A stretch of 64,000 nucleotides of DNA from assembly GCA_012861695.1 (NCBI GenBank), contig JAAOOA010000006.1, positions 26,669,811-26,733,810 of the forward strand, given 5' to 3'. Shown one piece after another: positions 41,826 to 52,392 of the stretch. Both the position numbers and the translations under genes were made by a program. This DNA is from Trematomus loennbergii. Lineage: Eukaryota > Chordata > Actinopteri > Perciformes > Nototheniidae. The notes beneath the pieces were generated by a model. The model did not search any database. It saw only the letters and a list, made by a program, of their open reading frames with translations, and was not told the origin of the DNA. The number at the start of each line of letters is the position of its first letter. Position 1 is the stretch's first letter.

Positions 41826-44800
41826 GACAGAGTATAGGAAGCTTGTCTCCCTGAAGAAAAATGGTTGTTTGTACACAGACACAGTGCAGCACGAGGTTCT
41901 CCACGCTCTGGGCTTCCACCACGAGCAAGTCCGCTCCGACAGAGACCGATACGTCTCCATCCTCTCCCAGAACACTAAGCCAGGTCAGCTCACACACAAA
42001 CGCTCTTATTCACAGTCCTGATTGTACAATATGTGTTGTATGAAAAAATTATGCGACAGAGAGGTGAGTTTAAGTTCATGCCTTATGTCTGAAAAGCCAC
42101 CAACATCAAAGTCATAGGCTGCGTTTCACTTCGGTTAAATTGATTCCTTGCGTCCCTCACTTGCGTCGTTTCCCTGCGACTAGTCCCTCCCACCAGGGAA
42201 GCATGGAGAGACGCAAGGGCTGCGTTTCACTTCTCTTATTTTTCATTTCCTCTCTCCTCGGTCTCGGTCTCACCGGAAGTTGATTTGTCTGCGCCATCTT
42301 GAGTAGCGTCCCAATGGCCTTATTTTTGCCGGAGGACCGAGGAGAGGAGCGAGGAGCGATAATGGAGGAGCTATAATCGAGGAACCACCAGACCATCCTT
42401 CGATGAAATCCTCAGAGACTCGCCCCGCCCCCTTACTGTGTATCGCTCACTGATTGGACGATGCAGCGCATGCAATGATCTGATGCTTCTTGACATGAGA
42501 GCAGAGTTTCCCAGCGGAGTGAAGAAAATACATGAAACTCACGAGAGTCACTCCTCAGTTCATACCGTGTTCTGTTTCAATGAATGCATCATTCAGTTAC
42601 AAATATGTGATATATCTGAACAACAAAGTGCTCAAAAATCATTTTATTCATTTATTGGAAACATTTTCATGATCGCTTTTCGTTTTACATTTTCATTTAT
42701 TGTCATTTCCATTCAGTCAGTCATTAAGTGCTATTTAACATGTTAATGTGCTACATATCCACACAAACAGACAAAGTGTGCAATCCAATGAATGTTAATC
42801 TAACTGGGTTTTGATAGATAACATATCTCTCTTTCTTCTCTCAATTATTTTATTTCTATTGTGCACTCTAATCAATATAATCAACTATGTTCGTTTATAC
42901 ATTTTAAGAATGGCGTTTATCTTTTTTGAGAATGAGTTCTTATTTAATGTATTTGGGTCTACAACAGATGATACAAATGTTTGTGTCAGTAAATGTGTAC
43001 TAACAGAGGCGGGGGTGTTTGTGAAAACAACGGGGACAGAGCTGGCTGCTGTCAGACGATCAGCTGTGCAGCGTCATCACAAACGGACGTCGCTTCACGT
43101 GACCCTCCGGAGGAAAGGACGTCCCATTGCTCTTAAAACTCATTTCCCTGCTTCTCGTGGTTTCCTTGCGTCTCTCCATGCTTCCCTGGTGGGAGGGACT
43201 AGTCACAGGGAAACGACGCAAGTGAGGGACGCAAGGAATCCATTTAACCGAAGTGAAACGCAGCCAAGGAAACCACGAGAAGCAGGGAAATGAGTTTTAA
43301 GAGCAATGGGACGTCCTTTCCTCCGGAGCGTCACGTGAAGCGACGTCCATTTGTGATGACGCCGCACAGCTGATCGTCTGACAGCAGCCAGCTCTGTCCC
43401 CGTTATTTTCACAAACACCCCCGCCTCTGTTAGTACACATTTACTGACACAAACATTTGTATCATCTGTTGTAGACCCAAATAAATAAAATCAAATAAGA
43501 ACTAATTCTCAAAAAAGATAAACGCCATTCTTAAAATGTATAAACGAATATTAGTTGGATTAATATTGATTAGAGTGCACAATATAAATAAAATAATTGA
43601 GAGAAGAAAAAGATATGTTATCTATCAAAACCCAGTTAGATTAACATTCATTGGATTGCACACTTAGTTTGTTTGTGTGGATATGTAGCAAATTAACATG
43701 TTAAATAGCACTTAATGACTGACTGAATGGAAATGACAATAAATGAAAATGTAAAACGAAAAAAGCGATCACGAAAATGTTTCCAATAAATGAATGAAAT
43801 GATTTTTGTCCACTTTGTTGTTCAGATATATCACATATTTGTAACTGAATGATGCATTCATTGAAACAAACACAGTATGAAACTGAGGAGTGACCCGTGA
43901 GTTTCATGTGTTTTCTTCACTCCGCTGTTAAACTGCTCTCATGTCAAGAAGCATCAGATCAGTGCATGCGCTGCATCATCCAATCAGTGAGCGATACACA
44001 GTAAGGGGGCGGGGAGAGTATCTGAGGATTTCATCGAAGGATGGTCTGGTGGTTCCTCGATTATAGCTCCTCCATTATCGCTCCTCGCTCCTCAGTCCTC
44101 GGTCCTCCGGCAGAAATAAGGCCATTGGGACGCTACTCAAGATGGCGCAGACAAATCAACTTCCGGTGAGACCGAGACCGAGGAGCGAGGAAATGATAAG
44201 AGAAGTGAAACGCAGCCAGTCATAGCCTCGATAGCAGCTCTGGAGGGTCTTTCCCATTTCCCAGTTTGTACATCCTCCATCCCACTTGAAAAAGGCCCTT
44301 TCTTGTGTTTGGTGTTTTAGCATGCTAACATCTGATAATTACAAGTCGACACAAAGGAAATCTGAGGCTGGGAAGGTGTTAGCTCTGCAGAGATAGTTAT
44401 TGGACACATTTGGATTTGTATCTGATGATGGCCCTAGGGAAAGTAAGAGGATCACCATAAATAATTAGAATAAATTATCTGGGAATTTTGTGCAAAGCCA
44501 TCTTATAGATGTTGAGATATTTTAATGGATAACTGAAACGTTCGTCTAGGTGGAGTAAAGGAAAAGTCATTGGAGTCATCCTGTGTGCACCATGAATGTC
44601 CATATCAAATCCATCCAATAGTACTAATGGATTAAGGTGGTTGGCTGTCTACCAGCATGCCTTTAAGAAAGTTTTGTTTTCACATTTTCAATCCACTGTA
44701 ATGTAATAGGCAATAATGTAAACACTGTTCTTAATTATTGCTCTCTTGTTCTCTCCTCCTGCAGGACAAGAACATAACTTTGTGAAGCGGCGAACCAACA

Positions 44801-45352
44801 ACTTGGGTACTTCCTACGACTTCAACTCTGTCATGCACTACGGAAAGTGAGAGTGTGAGGGCATCTGTATGTATGTTCAAATGTGATGTCAGTCGAGGGA
44901 CTACATGTACTAAGATGTTTCACTTTAGTAAAAGTTGCCATTCTAGTTTAGCCCTGCATTCAATATCAAACATTGAATGATCATTGATTTCTTCAAGTTT
45001 GGGTAAAGTGAAGTTGAATTCCATCCAATATTGCATTAAATCAGTTTTAAGTCTTAAATCTAACTTGCCTATTGCTGTAAGAACCTTGTATTAGGTTAAC
45101 TAAAATACCTAACAAACAAGTCCACATTACAACATCATTTGTGAGTCAGAAGCAAGTGTCTGTGTGCTTGTGATGTGTGTGTGCAGCTCTGTATGCCAAA
45201 TATGTTGTCTTCTTTTGATCCTGAAGATACGCCTTCAGCAAAAGCAGCAAACCAACCATCCTCGCTAAGAGCAATCGAGTTTTAACTTTGGGACTGCTCG
45301 TACGATGAGCAAGAATGACATTTTCCGTGTCAACAAGCTTTACCAATGTTAA
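41826..45352 (+). pseudogene. Second astacin copy, 5'-truncated (exons 7-9 only)
   Basis: Exon 7 remnant 41826-41983 keeps [11 protein letters not shown] and the zinc site [22 protein letters not shown], ending KP at a GTCAGCT donor. Exon 8 is 44765-44846 (82 bp; GQEHNFVKRRTNN, Met-turn SVMHYGK). Exon 9 is 45227-45352 (YAFSKSSKPTILAKSN, ending YQC, stop). Exons 1-6 and the CWSYLGR start of exon 7 are missing upstream. Exon 9 is one base shorter than its paralogue at 30936-30810 (after AGCAATC), shifting the frame. The exon 7 start also lacks one base relative to the paralogue. A 2.1 kb fold-back element sits in the exon 7-8 intron. It lies opposite in strand to the copy at 30.8-35.3 kb and cannot make a full protease. 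Confidence 0.85.
42117..44217. mobile_element. 2.1 kb fold-back element with ~950-bp arms
   Basis: Starts GGCTGCGTTTCACTTC and ends GAAGTGAAACGCAGCC, flanked by AGTCATA at 42110-42116 and 44218-44224. Internal order is A (42117-42217), B (42218-43167), A' (43165-43265, reverse complement of A), B' (43264-44217, reverse complement of B). Both A and B begin with the same 16-bp terminus. The astacin paralogues at 32.3 kb and 51.1 kb carry the uninterrupted site. Open frames inside (42811-43293) have no known domain. Class unclear; 7-bp duplication is unusual. Confidence 0.85.
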
Positions 45353-45911
45353 TGTAAGTGGGAAATAATGCTATACTCTCCAAAACTGGAAAACAGCAGT
45401 TACATCAACCTACTAATATAGCTGTAACAGCAGAACAAGAAAACATAGGGTGAAATATTGTTGATCTGATTAATTAAAATCTCTTTTTTCTTTTTCTCAC
45501 CAAAAACGGAAGAAATGGGTCGGCCTCCAGATACTTCGACTCCGGCTTATTATGATTCAACCAAAGGTCCAGATCTGTTGTACTGCAAGAGTTTGAGTTT
45601 AGCAAAGAAACATATTATTATTACATCAATCTAGATTGCTCAGCTTTCTTTAAATCAATTGTTATTGGATTTAAATAATGTATTAAACGTATTGATTTTG
45701 TCCTAATGATAAACTGAGATATATGAATACAGTTTCCTATATCTCGGTTTATCATTCGTTTCTGTGAAGAAAAACTCAATTAAAGGGTTATTTATTTGTA
45801 TATTCATAAAGTTTGGAATATTCTTTAAGACATAAACTTTCTTTTTTAATCTTACAGGATAAGCCAATGGGAAGACATAGAGCCTTAATGCTAACAGACT
45901 CAGCCTGAACT
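45353..45911. other. 3' flank of the second astacin copy
   Basis: GGGTCGGCCTCCAGATACTT (45517) and GGTCCAGATCTGTTG (about 45570) match the 3' flank of the first copy near 30600-30660, inverted. No other gene. Confidence 0.5.
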
Positions 45912-46540
45912 AGTGTTGCACGGTGCACCGATACTAGAAAGGTATCGCGATACCCTGCTGTTAAAAACGTTACGATTCCTCCATTTCATTAGTATCAGGG
46001 GTCATCCCTGAGACTGCAGTCTTCCAGGGCCGAAGCAACAAACTTTGGGTTCAATAACACACTTTTCAATAAGGCAGACAGGCGAGCTCTTCTTTGGGAG
46101 GCCGCTGCATTTATTAAGGTCTTTGTTACAGATCTTACTTTGAAGACACACGACAGACCTATTTTGCTGCTGCTTCGTTCGCTTCAAAACACAGACCACT
46201 GCTCGCTCGCTCTACCATGCACACACACACATGCACGCGCTACACTCCTCTCTCTCTCTCTTAAAGGGATAGCGATCTGACTCGGCATGACCTTAATATC
46301 ATAACACTTGTCATTTTACCTTGAATGCCATTGCTTTAATTTATTTGATTTACTGTTCTCAATGTTCAAAAGTTTGTGTTATGACTGAAACATTTTTCCA
46401 GGTTTGAAATAAAGCACAATAATTACATTTAAGACGGTTTCCCCTTTTTTAAGAAAAGTATCGAAAAAGTATCGAAATCGCAATTCTTGACTTGGTATTG
46501 GTATCGAAACAAAAATGTTGGTATCGTGACAACAATACCC
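45912..46540. mobile_element. hAT-like non-autonomous repeat (ACCGATACT / GGTATCGTGACAACA ends)
   Basis: The left part AGTGTTGCACGGTGCACCGA followed by GGTATCGCGATACC, and the right part GTATCGAAATCGCAATTC ... GGTATCGTGACAACA, form imperfect inverted ends. These resemble fish hAT elements with TATCG-rich termini. No duplication could be confirmed. A (CA)n/(TC)n patch lies at 46207-46262. No transposase. Confidence 0.5.
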
Positions 46541-46570
46541 CAACTCTTGGCTGGGAAGACTGTTAGTTTT

Positions 46571-46625
46571 CAGAATCAGAGTACCTTTATAGATCCCACA
46601 GAGGGGAAATGTACAATTGTTACAG
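46571..46625 (+). repeat. Short fish SINE/LINE-tail repeat, second copy
   Basis: CAGAATCAGAGTACC, TTTATAGATCCCACAGAGGG, AATTGTTACAGC. Same order of blocks as 39865-39925. Confidence 0.6.
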
Positions 46626-47423
46626 CAAAGAGCCAAAGACAGCTTAATATCACAAGCATGCATACAAAATTGCTAAAACTAGAAATGACACAATTTAGAA
46701 AATGCACATCCAGTACCAGTAACAGCTTTATAACACTATAGTAATTCAGGAACAATAACAAACTGTTTACTCATAAAAAAACCTTCCGTCTCTTTTCCAT
46801 GATGTTTGTATTTAGTTGTCTCTCTTCTAATGTTGCCACGTCTCCAAAAATGACAGGATACTGTTTTTAATCAGCGAAGGACATCTTAAATAGGAATGTG
46901 GAGAGAGGAGAACTGCAAGTGAAGAGAGGTGAAAAAGGAGGAACAGCATATAGCCAGCCAATTAAACACCACTTCTATAAGTTACTGAAAATACTCTTCT
47001 TTAATACTGTTTAAATATTAAGGAACTAATAATCAGCAATGGACAGTAGGTACAAAGGGATGCACGCTGGACTGTCAGTACTTTTCTTTCTTTAAATCCA
47101 AAAACATCACAATATGTTTAGTCTGTGTTGCTGAGTTACATTTAGCAACCCTGTGTTTATATCATTAATACTTTTTTCTTTTTCTGTGTTTTTTCTGTGA
47201 CTAGAGCAATTCTAGAGAAATTGATCTGCTGGGGAAGGTGACTGTCTTGCCAAACCAAAAAAAAGGGTGCGTTAAAGTATGTACATTTCATTCTAATCTA
47301 AAACCTGCACTGCAAATCAGCAGGACAGAGCTACCATCCACACAGGACCTGGACACATCATCCACCCAAAGTTCTGCTTTCCAGCTGAACAGATTCATCC
47401 TTCAGACATGAGTGGAGAACTCC
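46626..47423. other. Non-coding spacer
   Basis: AT-rich, no domain-bearing frame or repeat boundary seen before the long inverted repeat. Confidence 0.4.
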
Positions 47424-47874
47424 AGAATTGTACACCCGGAAGTAAGTATCCCCTTACTGTCGATTGATTGACAGTGATATCTCCACTACTCATCAACTCA
47501 AAAACACCAGATTATCCTTGTTAATTAAACGACATTGATAGGTTTTAGTGTGTGTACAATACTTTTGTCACGTTTTCCCTTCAATTCTGAGAAACAAGTA
47601 GTTTTCTATGAGTTTTGGATGGCCGAAGACATTACATTACCCACAATCCTCTGTAGCAACCATAGACGGTATAAAAAAATTAAATAATACATTATTCCGA
47701 GTGTGCTTGCTTTTCTCTTTGAAAGTCATCACATAACGGCATTGTAATACACGTTTCGGCTGCATTAAATATTACATATCTGCCGTAGTTAACTCTATTT
47801 ATAGAGCCCTGATGACAAGACTTCTAGACAAACAGGAACTGCCGCCAAAACTGAAAACTTGACGTGGATCTTAA

Positions 47875-48241
47875 AGGTAGGGTAGGTAAGTTTGAGAAAA
47901 CCGGCTCGAGATACACTTTTTGTTATATTCCATGGAATGCTCTTAACATCCCGATAGCAATGAATATCTTAAGTGCTTTGACAAAAAAAATCTGTGGAAG
48001 CGTAGTACTGTAAAAAGCACGACCAATCATTTTAGCCGGCCCGGCTAAAATAACTGGATGGCCTACCTGCCTGTCAGCCTTCCATCTGTGCACAAACTTA
48101 TCTCGTGCCCTCATTGGTCATGTGCGCGTTCGTGTGTGTTGGAGGAGGGGCTCTATAAGGAAGTGGGAGATTTTCTCCGGTGTGTATTTTCAAATTCTAG
48201 CAATCTCGAGCCGGTTTCTCAAACTTACCTATACCCTACCT
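47875..48241. mobile_element. TTAA-inserted MITE in the left palindrome arm
   Basis: Ends AGGTAGGGTAGGTAAGTTTG and (inverted) CAAACTTACCTATACCCTACCT, followed inward by a GAAACCGGCTCGAGA inverted pair. TTAA lies at 47871-47874 and 48242-48245. The other palindrome arm has the empty site GATCTTAAATATATAAGC (inverted, about 50224-50245), with a single TTAA. Confidence 0.85.
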
Positions 48242-48502
48242 TTAAATATATAAGCAATTAAACAACATCTTACATTTCTTTTCACACAATACGTCTCCTT
48301 GCAGTATCAACACTAATTCGGCTGACTTTTATATTTGATCCAATTGGTAGATAGGCTGTATTTACGCCATAACGGTGCACGGCTGATAGAAAGGGACACC
48401 TACTGGTTAAAGCACGTTATTGCATTTTATAATTTTATTATTAGATATTAATAGGAGGTTGTGCAAAAAAGACAAACTAATAAGGCTTTATTTAAACATT
48501 AA

Positions 48503-49410
48503 CCTGTTAAGCCCGAGAGACCCCGGTACCGGGGCACTGCCGCAACATCTTGCAGGAAACAGTGTCTGAGGGCATGTTCATTTAATAAACTATGAATGTT
48601 TTATATCCATGTAACGGGAAGAAACTCATCAAAACAGGTGACGCTAGGTAGCTAAAAATGCTAAGATTTTTACCTTGGCTCTGTAGTCTCTCCAAACTGG
48701 TCTTCAATGGCATTAAAACAATAAAAACGCTGCTGAAGTTAATCCATAGGATAATCCAATGTGTCTGTGTCCCTTTGAAATGATTTCTGATAATCCATGA
48801 GCAAACAGACGGATAATCCATGCTTTTACGTTTCTAGATGTCACAGCTAGACTGTCGCTTCACTCTAATGCAAAACTGCATGCGCGAAGCCCCACTTTTC
48901 TTTTCACAATGAGTGTTCTATTCTATTGGCTCTAACGGTCAGAAAGAGGTGTCAACCATCAAAATCGAGCAAGGGGGGCCAGAGATATGGAAAATCCACC
49001 TAAATGACCCCAGAAGTGGTTTCTTTTTGCTAAATCTCTCTAAAAGGTCAAATGTCACTTGTTTTGCATCAATCTTGATACAGGGTACTTATTATATGTT
49101 GTACTTTGGATTCCTAAAGATTTTAGTCTACCTTACCATCATCCAAGGGTAGTTTTCACTATAAGTAAAAAATAATCTTTGGACGGACACTATAATTTAC
49201 AGTTTTTTACTATGTAAAATCTGAGTTTTCTTTAAAATAAAAAACATCTATATTGATTCTTACTTTTCTACATCCAACTCACAGGTTTATCATTACTTTG
49301 AGAAAAAAGATGATTAATTTAACCCTTTTAGAAGGGAAGATATGGTCATTTGTTCTGGGAATGTCATTTTCGAGCCTGAGACCTGAAAAACAGGCTCAGG
49401 GCTTAACAGG
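48503..49410. mobile_element. piggyBac-type MITE (TTAA) in the palindrome centre
   Basis: Left TTAA|CCTGTTAAGCCCGAG and right CTCAGGGCTTAACAGG|TTAA, with TTAA at 48499-48502 and 49411-49414. 908 bp, no transposase. The 12-bp inner end CCTGTTAAGCCC is perfectly inverted. Confidence 0.8.
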
Positions 49411-49832
49411 TTAAAGAATACTTTAGGTTAAGGTCTTCTTTTGAATAAGAAAACAGCTTTGGGGGTATATAAGATGAATATGGAGGGATGAAACCCTCTT
49501 TGATGGTCACACATGCAGAGCACACAGCACACACAGTGAAATTTGTATCTACAGATAAATATTAAGCCTGACAAAGTACTTAACGTCTAATATATTGCTT
49601 TCCTGCAATGTTAACTATGTTTAAGCACTTATTTTAACTGATATTATACATATGTATTATACTCTTATAAGATGTATGTAGATAGTATAAGAAATGTGCA
49701 GAATATGCCAGTTTAATGGTGGAGGTACACACATATTGATAGATGTCTTGTAATGCACTGTTGAGGAACCTGCGACCCAAGTTTTTCATTCATTGCATAA
49801 CTACACCGTAGTTGTGTATAATATGATATGTC

Positions 49833-49976
49833 AATAAACCTTAGAAAATCTTGAAATCTTGAAAGGGATGTGCAAAATAGTCATTATATACAGTCTTTAA
49901 TGTTAATAAACCTTAGAAAATCTTGAAATCTTGAATGGGATGTGCAAAATAGTCATTATATACAGTCTTTAATTAA
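49833..49976. repeat. Tandem duplication, 72-bp unit
   Basis: Two copies of a unit starting AATAAACCTTAGAAAATC and containing GATGTGCAAAATAGTCATTA, starting at 49833 and 49905, with very few differences. Confidence 0.85.
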
Positions 49977-50687
49977 CTATTAGTAGAGAATAACGACGAG
50001 TAAAGAATATACTTTATAGGGATCCTATTAATATCTAATAATAAAATTATAAAATGCAATAACGTGCTTTAACCAGTAGGTGTCCCTTTCTATCAGCTGT
50101 GCACCGTTATGGCGTAAATACAGCCTATCTACCAATTGGATCAAATATAAAAGTCAGCCGAATTAGCGTTGATACTGCAAGGAGACATATTGTGTGAAAA
50201 GAAATGTAAGATGTTGTTTAATTGCTTATATATTTAAGATCCACGTCAAGTTTTCAGTTTTGGTGGCAGTTCCTGTTTGTCTAGAAGTCTTGTCATCAGG
50301 GCTCTATAAATAGAGTTAACTACGGCAGATATGTAATATTTAATGCAGCCGAAACGTGTATTACAATGCCGTTATGTGATGACTTTCAAAGAGAAAAGCA
50401 AGCACACTCGGAATAATGTATTATTTAATTTTTTTATACAGTCTATGGTTGCTACAGAGGATTGTGGGTAATGTAATGTCTTCGGTCATCCAAAACTCAT
50501 AGAAAACTACTTGTTTCTCAGAATTGAAGGGGAAAACGTGACAAAAGCATTGTACACACACTAAAACCTATCAATGTCGTTTAATTAACAAGGATAATCT
50601 GGTGTTTTTGAGTTGATGAGTAGTGGAGATATCACTGTCAAATCAATCGACAGTAAGGGGAATACTTACTTCCGGGTGTACAATTCT

Positions 50688-50929
50688 CCGTTATCCAATG
50701 GGAATGGACGCTCACATTGCCTTTAACAGCCTCCGACATAAACGAATGCCGTGCTTCCATGAGCGTCAAATCCCGCCGCAGATGGGAATACATTGCAATC
50801 AGTTGAAAGCTATTTGCGTCTGTTTATGAAGCTGAAGGAGCCTAGGAGCGTCCCAACTGCACGCCTCGGGACCCTGACCAAGCGTCGCTCCTGGACGTTT
50901 ATGGAGTGAGAGTGTGTTGTGCCATCAGA
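50688..50929. other. Spacer of unknown nature
   Basis: CpG-containing single-copy-looking DNA between the inverted repeat and the third astacin fragment; nothing recognised. Confidence 0.4.
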
Positions 50930-51329
50930 TAAAAATCTAAATGTGTCCAATACTTATCTCTGCAAAGCTAACACCTTCCCCAGCTTTTGTGTCGACTTGT
51001 AATTATCAGATGTTATCATGCTAAAACACTAAACACAAGAAAGGGCCTTTTTCAAGTGGGATGGAGGATGTACAAACTGGGAAATGGGAAAGACCCTCCA
51101 GAGCTGCTATCATGGCAATGACTTTGATGTTGGTGGCTTTTCAGACATACAGTAAGGCATGAACTTAAACTCACCTCTCTGTAGATCGCATCATTTTTCA
51201 TACAACACATACTGTACAATCAGGACTGTGAAGAAGAGCGTTTGTGTGTGAGCTGACCTGGCTTGATGTTCTGGGAGAGGATGGAGACATATCGGTCTCT
51301 GCCGGAGCGGACTTGCTCGTGGTGGAAGC
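50930..51329 (-). pseudogene. Third astacin fragment: 3' half of exon 7 plus intron
   Basis: Minus-strand 51329-51258 matches exon 7 from the HHEQ region onward ([21 protein letters not shown], then KPG at the donor GTCAGCTC). 51257-50930 is the following intron, matching 41984-42116 plus 44218-44440 without the fold-back insertion. Its 5' side is cut exactly at the zinc-site end and joined to a retrotransposon gag (51330 onward). The rest of the gene is absent. Confidence 0.8.
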
Positions 51330-51632
51330 TTCAGGGTAGCGTTCCGGCGTTCCCACACGAGGCTCCGGAGCGTATCCAGTCGGGCCAGGGGCTGGAGCGG
51401 ATATCGGAGCTGCGAGCGGAGGGACGGTAGCAGCCATGGTAGCGGCTAGCTGTTGTACAGTGGCAGCCATCTGCTGCATCTGGGAGATCAGGTAAGCCAG
51501 CGTTTCTCCCTGGGTTGAGGTTGCCTGGTGGGTCTCGGTAGCTAAGGTAGCTATCGTGACCTCCTGTCTTTGGATGGCATCCTCAACCCTCTCAAAGCGG
51601 TTTCTAGGAGACCCGGTGCTTGCTTGGTCCAT
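51330..51632 (-). pseudogene. Tf1/sushi-like Ty3 gag, N-terminal fragment
   Basis: The minus-strand frame starts at ATG 51632 (MDQASTGSPRNRFERVEDAI), followed by a Met/Gln/Ala-rich coiled-coil-like segment (QMQQMAATVQQLAATM) and a PxPRVGTPERYPEA stretch. This is the layout of fish chromovirus-type gag just before the capsid core. It runs about 100 codons, then switches to astacin exon 7 sequence in another frame. Capsid, zinc knuckle and pol are missing. The open frame 51198-51962 is therefore a chimera of LTR, gag and astacin DNA, not a gene. Confidence 0.7.
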
Positions 51633-51637
51633 TTCTG

Positions 51638-51647
51638 GCCAGATCGT
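51638..51647 (-). promoter_or_regulatory. Self-priming primer-binding site
   Basis: ACGATCTGGC (minus strand) directly after the LTR is the exact reverse complement of GCCAGATCGT at 51982-51973 inside the LTR. No tRNA-like TGG site is present. This matches the self-primed reverse transcription known for the Tf1/sushi group. Confidence 0.65.
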
Positions 51648-51649
51648 TC

Positions 51650-52120
51650 TGTCACAAACGAGCTGAGAACCAAAATGCAACACACGGGAAACCAGGGATA
51701 GTCGGTAACCAGCTTTATTATAGGCAAAGGGCTGGTCGGGGACAAAACGGCAGACAGTAGGCAAAGGGCTGGTCGGGGACAGGCAAGGGTTCCAGGAGTA
51801 AGCAAGACGGGAGATGCAGGTACAGGCAGGGTCAGGGAGCAGACAAGGCAGAATAATCCAGGGACAGGCAGGGTCAGGAAACAGGCGAGGCAGGCTGGTC
51901 AGGGCCAGACAAGGTCGAAACCGGGAGAGCAATCTGGAAGGTAATGCGGGAAAGACTGGCATGCTGCAAAGTACGATCTGGCACTGAGGTGAGAGTGAAG
52001 TGGGCCTATATACTAATGGAGCTGGTGTAACAGAGTGAGAGAGAGAAACAGGGTGTGACTACCAGGTGACTAAGGAATGTTAATGCAGAAAATAGGTGAG
52101 TGAGGGAGCAGACTGTGACA
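51650..52120 (-). repeat. LTR of the Tf1/sushi-like element
   Basis: 471 bp starting TGTCAC and ending GTGACA in either reading. It lies 17 bp upstream of the gag ATG. It contains G-rich imperfect short tandem repeats (GGCAGGGTCAGG, GGCTGGTCGGGGACA) around 51727-51900 and a TATATA box at 52007-52012. The partner LTR is not in the window. Confidence 0.75.
52007..52012 (-). promoter_or_regulatory. TATA box of the LTR
   Basis: TATATAGG on the minus strand, 30 nt before GCCAGATCGT (51982), the candidate RNA 5' end. Confidence 0.55.
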
Positions 52121-52392
52121 GTATGGGAGAGGGCGCGGCTTTAATGTAGCGTCTCGAGACGATCCTAGCCTCACAATATGACCCACTTGGCGGTATGTTG
52201 CTCTGTACCACACAAGCTAAAATCTTTGTGCAGTGAGTGACTCTGTAAGAAGGACCAAAACAAGAGATACCAAGCCCTGACGAAGGAGCGGAGCGGCAGA
52301 TATGTTTATAGGGAAGCCCATCATCGACATTCTGTTAAACATGCTTCCAGAAATGCCGGCTGAGGAAAATACTTCAACAAAGGGACTTTATT
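52121..52392. other. Non-coding spacer
   Basis: No gene; CpG-bearing DNA between the LTR and the composite repeat. Confidence 0.4.

Larger units (their letters stand above)
47424..50687. mobile_element. Long inverted-repeat (fold-back) element with ~666-bp arms
   Basis: The left arm begins AGAATTGTACACCCGGAAGT and the right arm ends ACTTCCGGGTGTACAATTCT, 20 bp perfectly inverted. The match continues with high identity for about 666 bp per arm (47424-48460 minus a 371-bp insertion, and 50022-50687). The centre (48461-50021) carries a 908-bp TTAA MITE and a 72-bp tandem duplication, and no transposase. Flanking duplication is unclear (only TCC near both ends). It could be a TIR transposon with very long ends or a palindromic duplication. 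Confidence 0.8.

Noticed and set aside
42811..43293. 160-codon frame in the fold-back element
   Set aside because: No domain, and half of it repeats inverted at 43203-43418; explained by the palindrome.
51198..51962. 254-codon open frame as a novel gene
   Set aside because: It is composed of LTR, gag and out-of-frame astacin sequence joined at 51330.
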